Shown here: one piece after another, positions 15,599 through 23,535 of the stretch
Numbering within the stretch: the first letter of the stretch is position 1
How the letters are laid out: each line of letters begins with the position of its first letter
Assembly: GCA_965369375.1 (NCBI GenBank)
Contig: CBDUQN010000024.1
Coordinates: 1-34,597, forward strand
From: CBDUQN01 sp965369375
GTDB lineage: Bacteria > Krumholzibacteriota > Krumholzibacteriia > Krumholzibacteriales > Krumholzibacteriaceae
Direction: 5' to 3'
Length of the DNA: 34,597 bases
Program-made: the position numbers and the translations under genes
The notes under the pieces: generated by a model
Databases searched by the model: none
What the model saw: only the letters and a program-made list of their open reading frames with translations
What the model was told of the DNA's origin: nothing

Positions 15599-16801
15599 AT
15601 GGCTCGCAAGAACTCGCGGTACTACATCAACCTCGAAAACAAGTATACCGCCCACGGCTACCACCCCCTGCCGGTTGTGCTCAACCGCGGCAAGGGTGTG
15701 TGGGTGTGGGACGTCGACGGCAAGAAATACATCGACTGTCTCTCCGCATACAGCGCGGTAAATCAGGGCCATCTCCACCCCAGGATCATCAAGGCGCTCC
15801 GCGAACAGGCGGCGAAGCTCACCCTGACGAGCAGGGCGTTTCACAACGACCAGCTCGGGGTGTTCATGAAGAAGCTCTCCAAGCTCGCTCGTATGGAGAT
15901 GGCGCTTCCCATGAACACCGGCGCGGAAGCGGTTGAAACAGCGATAAAGATCGCAAGAAAATGGGGATACGAGAAGAAGGATGTACGCAAGAACAAGGCG
16001 GAGATCATCACCTGTCGCGAGAACTTCCACGGCCGCACGACGACGATCGTCGGATTCTCTACCGATCCCGATGCCTATACGAATTTCGGCCCCGCTACGC
16101 CCGGTTTCAAGATAATCCCCTACAACGACACAAAAGCCCTCGAGAAAGCGATCACAAAAAGCACCGTCGCCTTTCTCGTCGAGCCGATCCAAGGCGAGGC
16201 GGGCGTTAACATTCCTGATGCAGGGTATCTCGAGAAAATTCGCAAGATCTGCACGAAGCACAAGATTCTTCTCATCTTCGACGAGATCCAGACCGGTCTC
16301 TGCCGAACGGGAAAGATGTTCTCCTGGATGTACGAGAATGCCAAACCCGATATGATAACACTCGGAAAGGCACTCGGCGGAGGCGTCATGCCCGTTTCGG
16401 CGGTCGTATCATCGGAAAAGGTCATGTCGGTCATCACGCCGGGGACGCATGGGAGCACCTTCGGTGGCAATCCGCTCGCCTGCGTCGTGGGAACGGCTTC
16501 GCTCGATGTACTGATCGACGAAAAGCTCGACAAGCGCGCCATGCGGCTCGGAAAGTACTTCAGAAAGAGACTCCACGAGATCGCAACGGACAAGGTGGCC
16601 GAGATCAGGGGCAGGGGGCTCCTCATCGCCCTCGAGCTCAAGAAATCCGCCGGCACCGCACGTGAATACACCGAGAAGCTCATGAAGCTCGGCGTGCTCG
16701 CCAAGGATACACACGGTCAGACGATACGATTTGCCCCGCCGCTGGTGATCACCGAGAAGCAGATCGACTGGATCATCGAGCGGGTGCGGAAGGTAATCTA
16801 G
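15599..16801 (+). CDS. rocD: Ornithine--oxo-acid aminotransferase
   Basis: PLP enzyme moving the delta-amino group of ornithine to 2-oxoglutarate, giving glutamate 5-semialdehyde. 400 aa from ATG 15599, with AGAAGG 6 nt upstream, starting 1 nt after the saccharopine dehydrogenase stop; an in-frame start at 15506 lies inside that gene. Class III blocks: VWDVDGKKYIDCLSAYSAVN, MNTGAEAVETAIKIARKWGY (an ornithine aminotransferase hallmark), VEPIQGEAGV, LIFDEIQTGLCRTG, and TLGKALGGG with PLP-binding Lys257. Length and motifs fit RocD closely. Its place in a lysine operon leaves open activity on lysine or on related diamino acids. The operon appears to end here; no terminator was recognised in the 94 bp before the convergent gene. 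Confidence 0.93.
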   Translation: MARKNSRYYINLENKYTAHGYHPLPVVLNRGKGVWVWDVDGKKYIDCLSAYSAVNQGHLHPRIIKALREQAAKLTLTSRAFHNDQLGVFMKKLSKLARMEMALPMNTGAEAVETAIKIARKWGYEKKDVRKNKAEIITCRENFHGRTTTIVGFSTDPDAYTNFGPATPGFKIIPYNDTKALEKAITKSTVAFLVEPIQGEAGVNIPDAGYLEKIRKICTKHKILLIFDEIQTGLCRTGKMFSWMYENAKPDMITLGKALGGGVMPVSAVVSSEKVMSVITPGTHGSTFGGNPLACVVGTASLDVLIDEKLDKRAMRLGKYFRKRLHEIATDKVAEIRGRGLLIALELKKSAGTAREYTEKLMKLGVLAKDTHGQTIRFAPPLVITEKQIDWIIERVRKVI

Positions 16802-16895
16802 AAAATTCCACCGATGTCGCCTTGTGGCCCATCCAATTCGTTTCGGTTGACATATCAAAATGCTACGGGGGCTTCTGCGGCAAAGGGATCGTCAC

Positions 16896-17843
16896 TCATT
16901 GCTTCTCGGCCAGCGCTTTGTATACGGCAGAGGCGATCTTGATATCCTGAACGGCGACACCGGTGAGATCGGCTACTGAAATCTGGTCGTCGGACGTGCG
17001 TCCCGTCACATCCCCCGCAATCACTGCACCGAGCTCGATCACTTCACTCTCATCCAAGATCCCGGATTGCATAGCTTTTGATATCTCGCCGCGAATCTTG
17101 CACTGAGCAATGCTGTCGGCGACGACTACATCCGCCTCGCCCAGAATGGAGGAATCCAGTTCCTGCTTGGACCGAGTATCAGAGCCGACCGCCGTGATGT
17201 GCGTCCCGGCCCTGAGATCGGCTGCGTGCAAAAGGGGCTCGACGGCGGGAGTCGCGGTTACGACGAGATTGCACGTGCCGAGGATCTCCGGCGCCCGGCG
17301 TGTCGTCTCGATCTCGAATCCGAGAGCCGTCATATCATCTCGAAAGCGTTCCAGCTGTTCCTCTCCCCTCCCCCACACGAGCACATTCCGGCACACGGTC
17401 ACTTTTTGAAGGTATGTCAGCTGAAACCTCGCCTGAACGCCGGTGCCGACGATGCCGATACGCTCCACCTTTGTTGGAGCGAGATATTTAGCCGCTATGG
17501 CGCCGGCGACGGCCGTGCGCGTTTCGGTCAGAAAGCCTTGATCGAGCAGGATACTCATCAACTCGCCCGTCCCCTGATCGAAGAGGAGCATCAGGCCGTA
17601 GCCCGTGGGGAGACCGATTTTAGGATTATCGTAGAAACCCGAGGCGATCTTGATTACATAATGATCGTCCCCCCTGATATAGCCGTACTTGATATGCACG
17701 TCTCCCTTATCGAGGAGCAACTCCCCGACGGGCGGCACCTCGGCTTCGCCCTTCGAATATGCCACGAATCCCTCTTCGATGGCCGGGATGAGATCGAGTG
17801 AAGGTGCTACCGCCTTAATCTGTTCGAGTGAGATCACTTTCAT
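16896..17843 (-). CDS. Ornithine cyclodeaminase / mu-crystallin family protein
   Basis: 315 aa from ATG 17843, 12 bp after the dehydratase stop. Family members either deaminate and cyclise ornithine to proline, or reduce imino acids with NAD(P)H. Blocks seen: VPPVGELLLDKGDVHIKYGY, 'KIASGFYDNPKIGLPTGYG' (~65-83, substrate Lys/Gly-rich region), LTETRTAVAGAIAAKYL (Arg-Thr-x-A motif), the nucleotide-binding IGIVGTGVQARFQL (~129-142) and ITAVGSDTRSKQELD. It is paired with a threonine-dehydratase-like gene, an arrangement known for EutB/EutC of (hydroxy)ectoine use, but no other ectoine gene is present. It faces rocD, so an ornithine link is also plausible. Exact substrate unknown. Confidence 0.9.
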   Translation of the reverse strand: MKVISLEQIKAVAPSLDLIPAIEEGFVAYSKGEAEVPPVGELLLDKGDVHIKYGYIRGDDHYVIKIASGFYDNPKIGLPTGYGLMLLFDQGTGELMSILLDQGFLTETRTAVAGAIAAKYLAPTKVERIGIVGTGVQARFQLTYLQKVTVCRNVLVWGRGEEQLERFRDDMTALGFEIETTRRAPEILGTCNLVVTATPAVEPLLHAADLRAGTHITAVGSDTRSKQELDSSILGEADVVVADSIAQCKIRGEISKAMQSGILDESEVIELGAVIAGDVTGRTSDDQISVADLTGVAVQDIKIASAVYKALAEKQ

Positions 17844-17855
17844 TCCCTGTCACCC

Positions 17856-18806
17856 CTACAAAATTGTTTTCAGTGTCTCGAGACCGATATTGGCCCCACA
17901 GATGACAATGACAACATTCTTGCCCGCAAAGCGCTCTTTCAATTTCATGAAGGAGGCAATCGATACCGCCGCCGCTCCCTCGATGAGCATCCGGTGCTCC
18001 TTTATATATAGAAGCAGATGATCCCTGATTTCCGCTTCCGTCACCGTAACGAATTCATCGACCAGATCGCGGCAGAGCTCAAAGGTGATCGCGCCTTCTT
18101 CGATACCTCCCGCCGTGCCGTCCGACAGGGTAGGAAGCGATGGAAGGTCCAGGATCCTCCCCGCCTTTACCGACTGCGCCATGACCTGAGAATTCTCTGG
18201 GGAACAACCGACTACATGTACGTCCGGCCGAACGCTCTTGATATAACCCGCAACACCAGAAATCAATCCGCCGCCGCCGACCGAGGCGAACACGGCGTCT
18301 ATCCGATCTAACTGCCGCGTCAATTCGACACCTATCGTACCCTGTCCGCCGATTACGTGCGGATCGTTGTACGGCGACACATATGTCATGTTGTTTTGAG
18401 CGGCATAGGCCCTCGCGTGCACCTCGGCTTCGACCGTATCGGTGCCGAATGTTCGAACATCCGCGCCTAGATGCTCGATTCTCTCTCTCTTCGATAATTC
18501 TGTGTTTTCCGGCACGAATACGATACCCGGTGCATCGAATTGCTCGAGACTGTATGCAACGGCGGCGCCGTGATTCCCCGTCGATGCGGCAACGATCCCC
18601 CGCGAGCGCTCTGCCTGCGAAAGCGACATGATCTTGTTCATCGCCCCACGCACCTTGAACGAGCCCGTATGCTGCAGATTTTCGAGCTTGCAATAGACAT
18701 CGGCCCCGCTGCGGCGGCTCAAATATGCGGAATACTCCAGGATCGTCCGCCTAATGTGGGGACGAATCCGTTCCTCGGCCTGCATTACTTCTTTTTCAAT
18801 GTTCAT
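17856..18806 (-). CDS. Threonine dehydratase-like PLP enzyme (fold type II)
   Basis: 316 aa from ATG 18806; a TTG at 18842 would add 12 residues. It lacks the C-terminal ACT domain of biosynthetic IlvA, so it is of the short catabolic/serine-racemase type. Blocks: CKLENLQHTGSFKVRGA with PLP Lys51, 'AASTGNHGAAVAY' (~73-85), GGQGTIGVE, the phosphate-binding VGGGGLISG (176-184) and 'IEGAAAVSIAS' near the end. Possible activities are deamination of threonine or serine, beta-hydroxyaspartate dehydration, or the EutB role in hydroxyectoine use; sequence alone does not decide. It forms a pair with the cyclodeaminase-family gene downstream and follows the aminotransferase gene by about 70 bp on the same strand. 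Confidence 0.92.
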   Translation of the reverse strand: MNIEKEVMQAEERIRPHIRRTILEYSAYLSRRSGADVYCKLENLQHTGSFKVRGAMNKIMSLSQAERSRGIVAASTGNHGAAVAYSLEQFDAPGIVFVPENTELSKRERIEHLGADVRTFGTDTVEAEVHARAYAAQNNMTYVSPYNDPHVIGGQGTIGVELTRQLDRIDAVFASVGGGGLISGVAGYIKSVRPDVHVVGCSPENSQVMAQSVKAGRILDLPSLPTLSDGTAGGIEEGAITFELCRDLVDEFVTVTEAEIRDHLLLYIKEHRMLIEGAAAVSIASFMKLKERFAGKNVVIVICGANIGLETLKTIL

Positions 18807-18875
18807 GTCGACATACCCGTTTACTCGGGAACGCAGCGCCAATCATGATATGTTCGGAGGCGGCCGAAACGTTCG

Positions 18876-20003
18876 CTATTCTTTTAGCTCCATTATCAGA
18901 TCGTGAATCCGATCCAATCCCGCAGTGAGGTAGTCATGAGGAAGACCGAAGCTCACACGCACAAACCTGTCCATCCCAAAATGATCGCCGGGCACGATGA
19001 GCACACTCTTTTCTTCTAGTAACCGTTCTATTAATTCGGTCGAATTGATATCGAAATGGTACCGGATAAATGCAATCGCCGCCGCCTGCGGCGGCACGAC
19101 GCTGAACGCGCCTTCGTGACCGGCCATCCACCGTTCCAATTCATCATACCCTTCGCGAATGAGACCGCGCGTGCGTCCGAGGAGCAGGGGAAGAGCATCG
19201 GGAGAAAGGGCGCCTGCGGCAAGTTTGTTCGACAATATCGTTGCGCTGATTGTTGTGTATTCGTGTCTCTTCCAGATTTCGTCGATAGCTTCAGGTGGCG
19301 CAACCACCCAACCGATGCGCAGCCCCGGCAAGCCGTACGCCTTGCTCAAACCTCCAACCGCCGCCACCTTGTCATAAAGGCCGTAAAAGGACGGAGTCAT
19401 CTCATCGGTCAAGCGTTCGGAACCCCGGTAGACCTCATCGGACAGGATCCAAGCTCCCACCTTATCCGCCGTCTCGACGATTCCATCCATCTCCACCTCA
19501 TCCAGTATGCGACCGGTGGGGTTGTTCGGATTGCATACGGCGATGAGCTTTGTCTTCGAGGTGACAACGTTCTGCATCTCACTGATGTCGAGCGCCCACC
19601 CGCCTTCTTCATTCAAATGGAACTCTTTCACATTGAGATCGTTATTTTTCGCAATCCCCCATATCTGCATGTAGTTCGGGAGCATAACGGCTATCTCGTC
19701 TCCCCCTGAAAGCAGAGTGCTGATCGTGATATAGTTGGCCTCGGCCGCCCCCACGGTCACCAGGACATTCTCCGCCGTAGCTCCGTCGTACAACGCGGCG
19801 ATGTTTTCGCGCAGCTCGGGGATACCGTTTACATGGGGATAATTAAGGCTCGTGGCGAGCAGTTCCTTGATGCGGGCGGGATTCTTCTCGAGAAGCTCAT
19901 TGAGCGAAACGGGATGCACTCCGCTCTCCGACAGGTTGTATTCGACATCCTGCTCGAACTTGGACATCATGCGTTCCATGGCGAACGGATAAAACTTTTT
20001 CAT
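18876..20003 (-). CDS. Class I/II PLP aminotransferase
   Basis: 375 aa from ATG 20003, with AAAGGAG 11 nt upstream, overlapping the preceding stop region; an earlier in-frame reading to 20111 lies within the upstream gene. Fold type I signatures: VGAAEANYITISTLL, CNPNNPTGR (Asn158 region, residues 157-165), SDEVYRG (Asp189), the PLP Lys221 in 'GGLSKAYGLPGLRIGW', and a C-terminal Arg in DRFVRVSFG that binds the substrate carboxylate. It begins MKKFYPFAMERMMSKFEQDVE, unlike housekeeping AspC. In this neighbourhood a role on 2-aminoadipate or another amino acid produced by the linked enzymes is plausible, but the substrate is not determined by sequence. Confidence 0.92.
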   Translation of the reverse strand: MKKFYPFAMERMMSKFEQDVEYNLSESGVHPVSLNELLEKNPARIKELLATSLNYPHVNGIPELRENIAALYDGATAENVLVTVGAAEANYITISTLLSGGDEIAVMLPNYMQIWGIAKNNDLNVKEFHLNEEGGWALDISEMQNVVTSKTKLIAVCNPNNPTGRILDEVEMDGIVETADKVGAWILSDEVYRGSERLTDEMTPSFYGLYDKVAAVGGLSKAYGLPGLRIGWVVAPPEAIDEIWKRHEYTTISATILSNKLAAGALSPDALPLLLGRTRGLIREGYDELERWMAGHEGAFSVVPPQAAAIAFIRYHFDINSTELIERLLEEKSVLIVPGDHFGMDRFVRVSFGLPHDYLTAGLDRIHDLIMELKE

Positions 20004-20019
20004 CTGGATCACCGCTCCT

Positions 20020-21573
20020 TTACCAGATGCCGCCTCCAAATTCCACGACGTACTGGAGGCTCTCGATCTCGAAGGCCCCCTTGTTCTTGACACCGATGCG
20101 CAATCCGCCAAACTCCCAGAGAAAGCTCATGAATTTAAGCGGCGTCTTGGTCATATTCACCCGAAACTTTATCCCCGATTCGACAACGAATTCCGTATCG
20201 GTATCGAATACTCCTTCGCTCACTTCCTCGGTGTCCCATTCGACGCCGCATGCAAAATAGCCGTCCACCCAGCGCGAGGCGGAAGGTGTGTACAACAGCA
20301 TCCATCCGAAATCCTGCAGCTTTTTATCCTTAAAATACATACGGTGTACCACAAAGCCGCCCGCCATGGGATCCTCGAAGTTCTTTATGATAAAGAGAGG
20401 AAACGCGAAAGAGAATCCGAGATCGCCGTCGTACATGATCGATAAGGAGAGCGACTTGATAACCCTTCCCTCCCCGACAAGGTCATCGAGCTTCTTCAGA
20501 CTGGTATTCTCTTTCACCTCCGGCCAGCCGGGCGCCTCCTTTTCCTCCATCTTGTGTTTGAGCAGCGCATCGTCTTCCGCCAGCTCGGACGATGGAAAGG
20601 GGCGCAATTCATAAACGGCATTATCGGGCGCGTAAACACCGTCGACTGATAATTTCTTTCGTAAGTAGCTGTCCTCTGGAAGCGGTGGAAAAACGCGGTG
20701 CTCGTCTCTTCTCACCTTCGTCATCCAGGCTTGATATGAACCGGTAAAGAGGGCGCCCGAGCGTATTATATCGCGGCAGCCCCATGCGTCGTTCACGTAT
20801 CTGTTGACGTCATATGTCGGCGTGTAGTAGCCGTCGCTGTTCTTGTCCGTGCACATCGCGTGCTTGCCCTCCTCGACGAGGAGGTGCATTGGAAATTTTG
20901 TATAATCGTCGACGTCCAGTGTGTTGAAATACCACTGTAGGCCATGCGCCTCTGCGATTACCTGAGCGATTAATATGTAATAGACCACCTCATCGCACTG
21001 TATTTCGGGATGGTGCTCCTTTATGTAATCATCGTTGCTCCGCCCGATCAAGATTTTGAATTCAGTGGGCTCTACGTCATGCGGATGCCCGCCGAATCCC
21101 TCTTCCTTGTGGAAATAGGCGATGAACTTGAGGTTGGCGACTACAGCATAACGCATATCGATGATCGATCTGCTCTTGTCGTTCGGATCTTCGATATATG
21201 GCTGACCTTCCGCACCTTCCCATGAGAGGATCCTGTTGTACTGATAGTAAACCACCGGTGAATCCAGATCTTCTTCGAAGGGCAGCGGATCGGGGATCCT
21301 GATATCCTTACCCTCCGCGTCATAGAGCGTCGGCTCATCGGGCGAGAACCAGAACACAGGCGCGCAGTAGGAAGCGATCTCTTGAATCGTCATCGTGTGC
21401 TGCGTCCCAAACCAGATAATACGGGGATCTCTACTGAAATCGCAATGGGTCTCGATTTCACCCGGCTCCTCATCTGGTGCCGGACATAATCCCGCAGAAT
21501 CCAGCGGCATGAAAACAACCAGTAGAATAATAAATCCGAAGAGTAATCCCGAAGCGGAGCGAATGTGCCTCAT
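20020..21573 (-). CDS. Large exported protein, possibly Vps62-like, function unknown
   Basis: 517 aa from ATG 21573, preceded by a strong AGGAGG 8 nt upstream; the 60 residues of an earlier in-frame reading are rejected. Residues ~9-28 (GLLFGFIILLVVFMPLDSAG) are a signal peptide. The middle has YCAPVFWFSPDEPTLYDAEG, GGHPHDVEPTEFKILIG, a 'VEEGKHAMCTDKNSDGYY' stretch and NDAWGCRD; this HPHD-x-E plus GKHA pattern reminds me of Vps62-type domains, a resemblance I could not test. The C-terminal ~120 residues look strand-rich (SLSIMYDGDLGFSFAFPLF) and end in EFGGGIW, like an outer-membrane barrel closing strand. It lies 16 bp before the aminotransferase start and may share its transcript. Confidence 0.8.
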   Translation of the reverse strand: MRHIRSASGLLFGFIILLVVFMPLDSAGLCPAPDEEPGEIETHCDFSRDPRIIWFGTQHTMTIQEIASYCAPVFWFSPDEPTLYDAEGKDIRIPDPLPFEEDLDSPVVYYQYNRILSWEGAEGQPYIEDPNDKSRSIIDMRYAVVANLKFIAYFHKEEGFGGHPHDVEPTEFKILIGRSNDDYIKEHHPEIQCDEVVYYILIAQVIAEAHGLQWYFNTLDVDDYTKFPMHLLVEEGKHAMCTDKNSDGYYTPTYDVNRYVNDAWGCRDIIRSGALFTGSYQAWMTKVRRDEHRVFPPLPEDSYLRKKLSVDGVYAPDNAVYELRPFPSSELAEDDALLKHKMEEKEAPGWPEVKENTSLKKLDDLVGEGRVIKSLSLSIMYDGDLGFSFAFPLFIIKNFEDPMAGGFVVHRMYFKDKKLQDFGWMLLYTPSASRWVDGYFACGVEWDTEEVSEGVFDTDTEFVVESGIKFRVNMTKTPLKFMSFLWEFGGLRIGVKNKGAFEIESLQYVVEFGGGIW

Positions 21574-21658
21574 ATGTTTCTCCTCCTGTGAAAATTCAAG
21601 CAACCCTATCCAGCTCTGGGGAACAGATGCAGCCAGAGCAACAATGCCGCCGGCAATG

Positions 21659-21699
21659 CCGCACGCGGCCGATGCGGGATATGCGCCCGCACGCGGCCG
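21659..21699. repeat. GC-rich direct repeat with hairpin
   Basis: CCGCACGCGGCCG occurs at 21659-21671 and 21687-21699. Between them TGCGGG (21673-21678) pairs with CCCGCA (21686-21691). It lies just past the stop of the small membrane-protein gene and before the exported-protein gene, without a T-run; it could stabilise or attenuate a shared transcript. Confidence 0.55.
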
Positions 21700-21703
21700 G
21701 CAT

Positions 21704-21877
21704 CTATCGACTGATAATGAGAGAAACGATCCAACCCAGGCAGAATCCTGCAATAGAGCAGACCACGATCCAGAAAAACAGGTTGCCGGTTATCACGCCA
21801 ATTACCAGTCCGACCGCAGCACCGACCAAAAAACCGTATCCGAAACCAGCCGCCGCCTTCTTGAGTGTAGCTTTCAT
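21704..21877 (-). CDS. Small two-helix membrane protein, 57 aa
   Basis: ATG at 21875-21877, TAG at 21704-21706. GAGGA lies 7 nt upstream, a good ribosome-binding site. The peptide opens MKATLKKAAAGFGYGFLVGA, then a Gly-rich hydrophobic helix (AAVGLVIGVITG), a short GN turn, and a second helix (LFFWIVVCSIAGFCLGWIV) ending LIISR. The two helices with small residues and a basic start look like a helical hairpin of the inner membrane. I recognise no family. A different frame over the same bases gives a longer but non-hydrophobic reading rich in Arg and Pro, which I reject. It is upstream of the exported 517-aa protein on the same strand, separated by a GC-rich hairpin. Confidence 0.7.
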   Translation of the reverse strand: MKATLKKAAAGFGYGFLVGAAVGLVIGVITGNLFFWIVVCSIAGFCLGWIVSLIISR

Positions 21878-22026
21878 GCACCATTCCTCGCATTACATTG
21901 CATTGCGTCAAACGAATCGCTTGCTTGTATCAATTATCAAATCCACCGTTGCTTGTCAAAAGAATACACCACGTGATACATTTTCGGCAAACCATGAAAA
22001 TATCATCAAGTTGCTGCCTGTGACGA

Positions 22027-22935
22027 TCAGGGCGATTCACGAACCTCCCACAGCCTCTCCGCCATCTCGCCGATCTCTCTGTGCATGGCGAGTTTCTCGA
22101 GCCAGCCTTTTGGTATATCCGATTCTCCATAATGTGCACCCGCCACCTGCCCGCATACAGCCGCCGTCGTGTCCGCATCGTCTCCGAGATTCACTGCCAT
22201 TAATACCGCATCCTCGAAGCTCGTCGAATTGTAGAAACACCAGAGAGCCGATTCCAGACTCTCGACGACATAGCCGGTTCCCCGGATACCGGATTCCGTT
22301 TTATCCCGGTATTCACCGGCACAAATCCTTTCGATACGCCCTGACGATACGACGGACGAGAATTCGGAGAACAAAATTTCTTCTTTCTTTTGACCGGACA
22401 GGGCCCGAAATAGTATCTCCCCGAGTGCTCGACACGCTTCAATGCATGCGGCGGCACCGTGCGTCGTGCGGGAGCTTTCCGCGGACCATCCGAGAACCGC
22501 CTCCTTATCGGGATAATAGAACAACGGAATCGGAGCCAGCCTCATGATAGATCCATTACCGGCCGATCGCGGATCCGTCGAACCACTGAAGGGGTCACCG
22601 GAACGCCTGTATCTGTGCAGCGCAGCGGCCGTGGTGCCGCCGATGTCAAAACAGATACCCGTGCTGCTGAAGTATCCCTCCTCATACCATGCGCAGTATC
22701 GATCCATTTGATCGGCCGCGTCAAAACCTTGTTTTTCTGTCAAGCTCGCAGCGAGGCAGAGTGCCATGGATGTGTCGTCGCTCCACTCACCAGGATTCAG
22801 CTCAAAAGGACCCCCGCCAATCATGTCGGTAACGGGTGAAAAAGTGCCCCGCGGGCGGAATTCCACCGATGTGCCGACCGCATCACCCACAGCGAGTCCA
22901 AGAAGGCAACCGCGTATCCGCTCCAGCTCGTCCAT
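22027..22935 (-). CDS. ADP-ribosylglycohydrolase (DraG-like) family protein
   Basis: Removes ADP-ribose from modified proteins or small molecules, with two metal ions. 302 aa from ATG 22935; GGAG lies 6 nt upstream. All metal-binding blocks are present: GCLLGLAVGDAVG (9-21), EWSDDTSMAL (50-59, with Asp53, Asp54 and Thr55), SAGNGSIMRLAP (~124) and the C-terminal VNLGDDADTTAAVCGQVAGA with GDDADT. Length matches the family. It stands between small unrelated enzymes, with 134 bp upstream of it, and no ADP-ribosyltransferase gene is in view, so the target is unknown. The window's kptA also makes an ADP-ribose derivative, but 10 kb away. Confidence 0.95.
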   Translation of the reverse strand: MDELERIRGCLLGLAVGDAVGTSVEFRPRGTFSPVTDMIGGGPFELNPGEWSDDTSMALCLAASLTEKQGFDAADQMDRYCAWYEEGYFSSTGICFDIGGTTAAALHRYRRSGDPFSGSTDPRSAGNGSIMRLAPIPLFYYPDKEAVLGWSAESSRTTHGAAACIEACRALGEILFRALSGQKKEEILFSEFSSVVSSGRIERICAGEYRDKTESGIRGTGYVVESLESALWCFYNSTSFEDAVLMAVNLGDDADTTAAVCGQVAGAHYGESDIPKGWLEKLAMHREIGEMAERLWEVRESP

Positions 22936-23069
22936 TGGATTCTCCGATGTAAAACACGAGAATCGCTCGCCGTACGATTCCGCGCGGTTCTCTATTTTCT
23001 TCTCTTCACCAGCACGATATTAACCTGCGTGTCTAGGCATTGTTTTCGGATAAATGAGATGCCGCCGGC

Positions 23070-23456
23070 TCATTCGTCAGAAGTGCCAAGGGTTCCCGCC
23101 GGCTCCTTGAAATAGGCGTCCCACGCGATATCCTGGATTTCGACGGTAATCTGTAGATCGAGGGCCGAAGCTGTCAGCAAGAAGTACTCTTTCAATATTG
23201 TCAGTGCCGCCTTTCCCAGCTCGCCCTTCAATTCTTTCGACCGCCCCGCAAGCACCCTGATGCAGCAATGAACAAAAGCTTTCGGCTCTCCACCGGTTCC
23301 GACACGATATTTCCCGCGTTCAATCACGCGTCCCTTGCAGTTATCGATCGCTACGCCGGTGATACTCACGAGCAGCTCGAACAACCGTCCAAGGATCGAC
23401 TCGGTATCGATCTCCTGATCGATATTCGACGTATATTCCAGGATAACATGAGGCAT
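23070..23456 (-). CDS. 5-carboxymethyl-2-hydroxymuconate isomerase (CHMI)-family tautomerase
   Basis: 128 aa from ATG 23456. The protein starts MPHVILEYTSNI, giving the catalytic N-terminal proline after Met removal that defines the tautomerase superfamily; the 'MPH-x-x-x-EY' opening and length match CHMI, which isomerises an intermediate of homoprotocatechuate breakdown. GRVIERGKYRVGTGG and FVHCCIRVLAGRSKELKG are further family blocks (Arg-rich substrate site and a conserved strand). No other homoprotocatechuate gene is nearby, so the physiological substrate is uncertain. There is no clear Shine-Dalgarno, and a hairpin at 23475-23498 sits just upstream of the start. Confidence 0.85.
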   Translation of the reverse strand: MPHVILEYTSNIDQEIDTESILGRLFELLVSITGVAIDNCKGRVIERGKYRVGTGGEPKAFVHCCIRVLAGRSKELKGELGKAALTILKEYFLLTASALDLQITVEIQDIAWDAYFKEPAGTLGTSDE

Positions 23457-23474
23457 AGCACTTCAGTCCGATGC

Positions 23475-23498
23475 GCGGTAACTCTAAGAGAGTACCGC
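23475..23498. promoter_or_regulatory. Stable hairpin just upstream of the CHMI-like gene
   Basis: GCGGTAACTCT (23475-23485) pairs with AGAGTACCGC (23489-23498) around a 3-nt loop with one bulged A. It lies between the thioesterase stop and the CHMI-like ATG. It lacks a following T-run, so it could be a processing site, a leader hairpin or a poor terminator. Confidence 0.4.
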
Positions 23499-23535
23499 AA
23501 TAATGACAAATAGAATAGTCCTATTATGATTCTAC

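Noticed and set aside
14809..15609. 266-codon minus-strand frame inside the saccharopine dehydrogenase gene
   Set aside because: Antisense shadow of a strongly conserved gene.
21606..21911. 101-codon minus-strand frame overlapping the 57-aa protein
   Set aside because: It lacks a ribosome-binding site and hydrophobic pattern, whereas the alternate frame has both.
21588..22547. 319-codon plus-strand frame opposite the ADP-ribosylglycohydrolase and small membrane protein
   Set aside because: The product is dominated by Arg, Pro and Ser and has no domain; the minus strand has intact metal-binding motifs.
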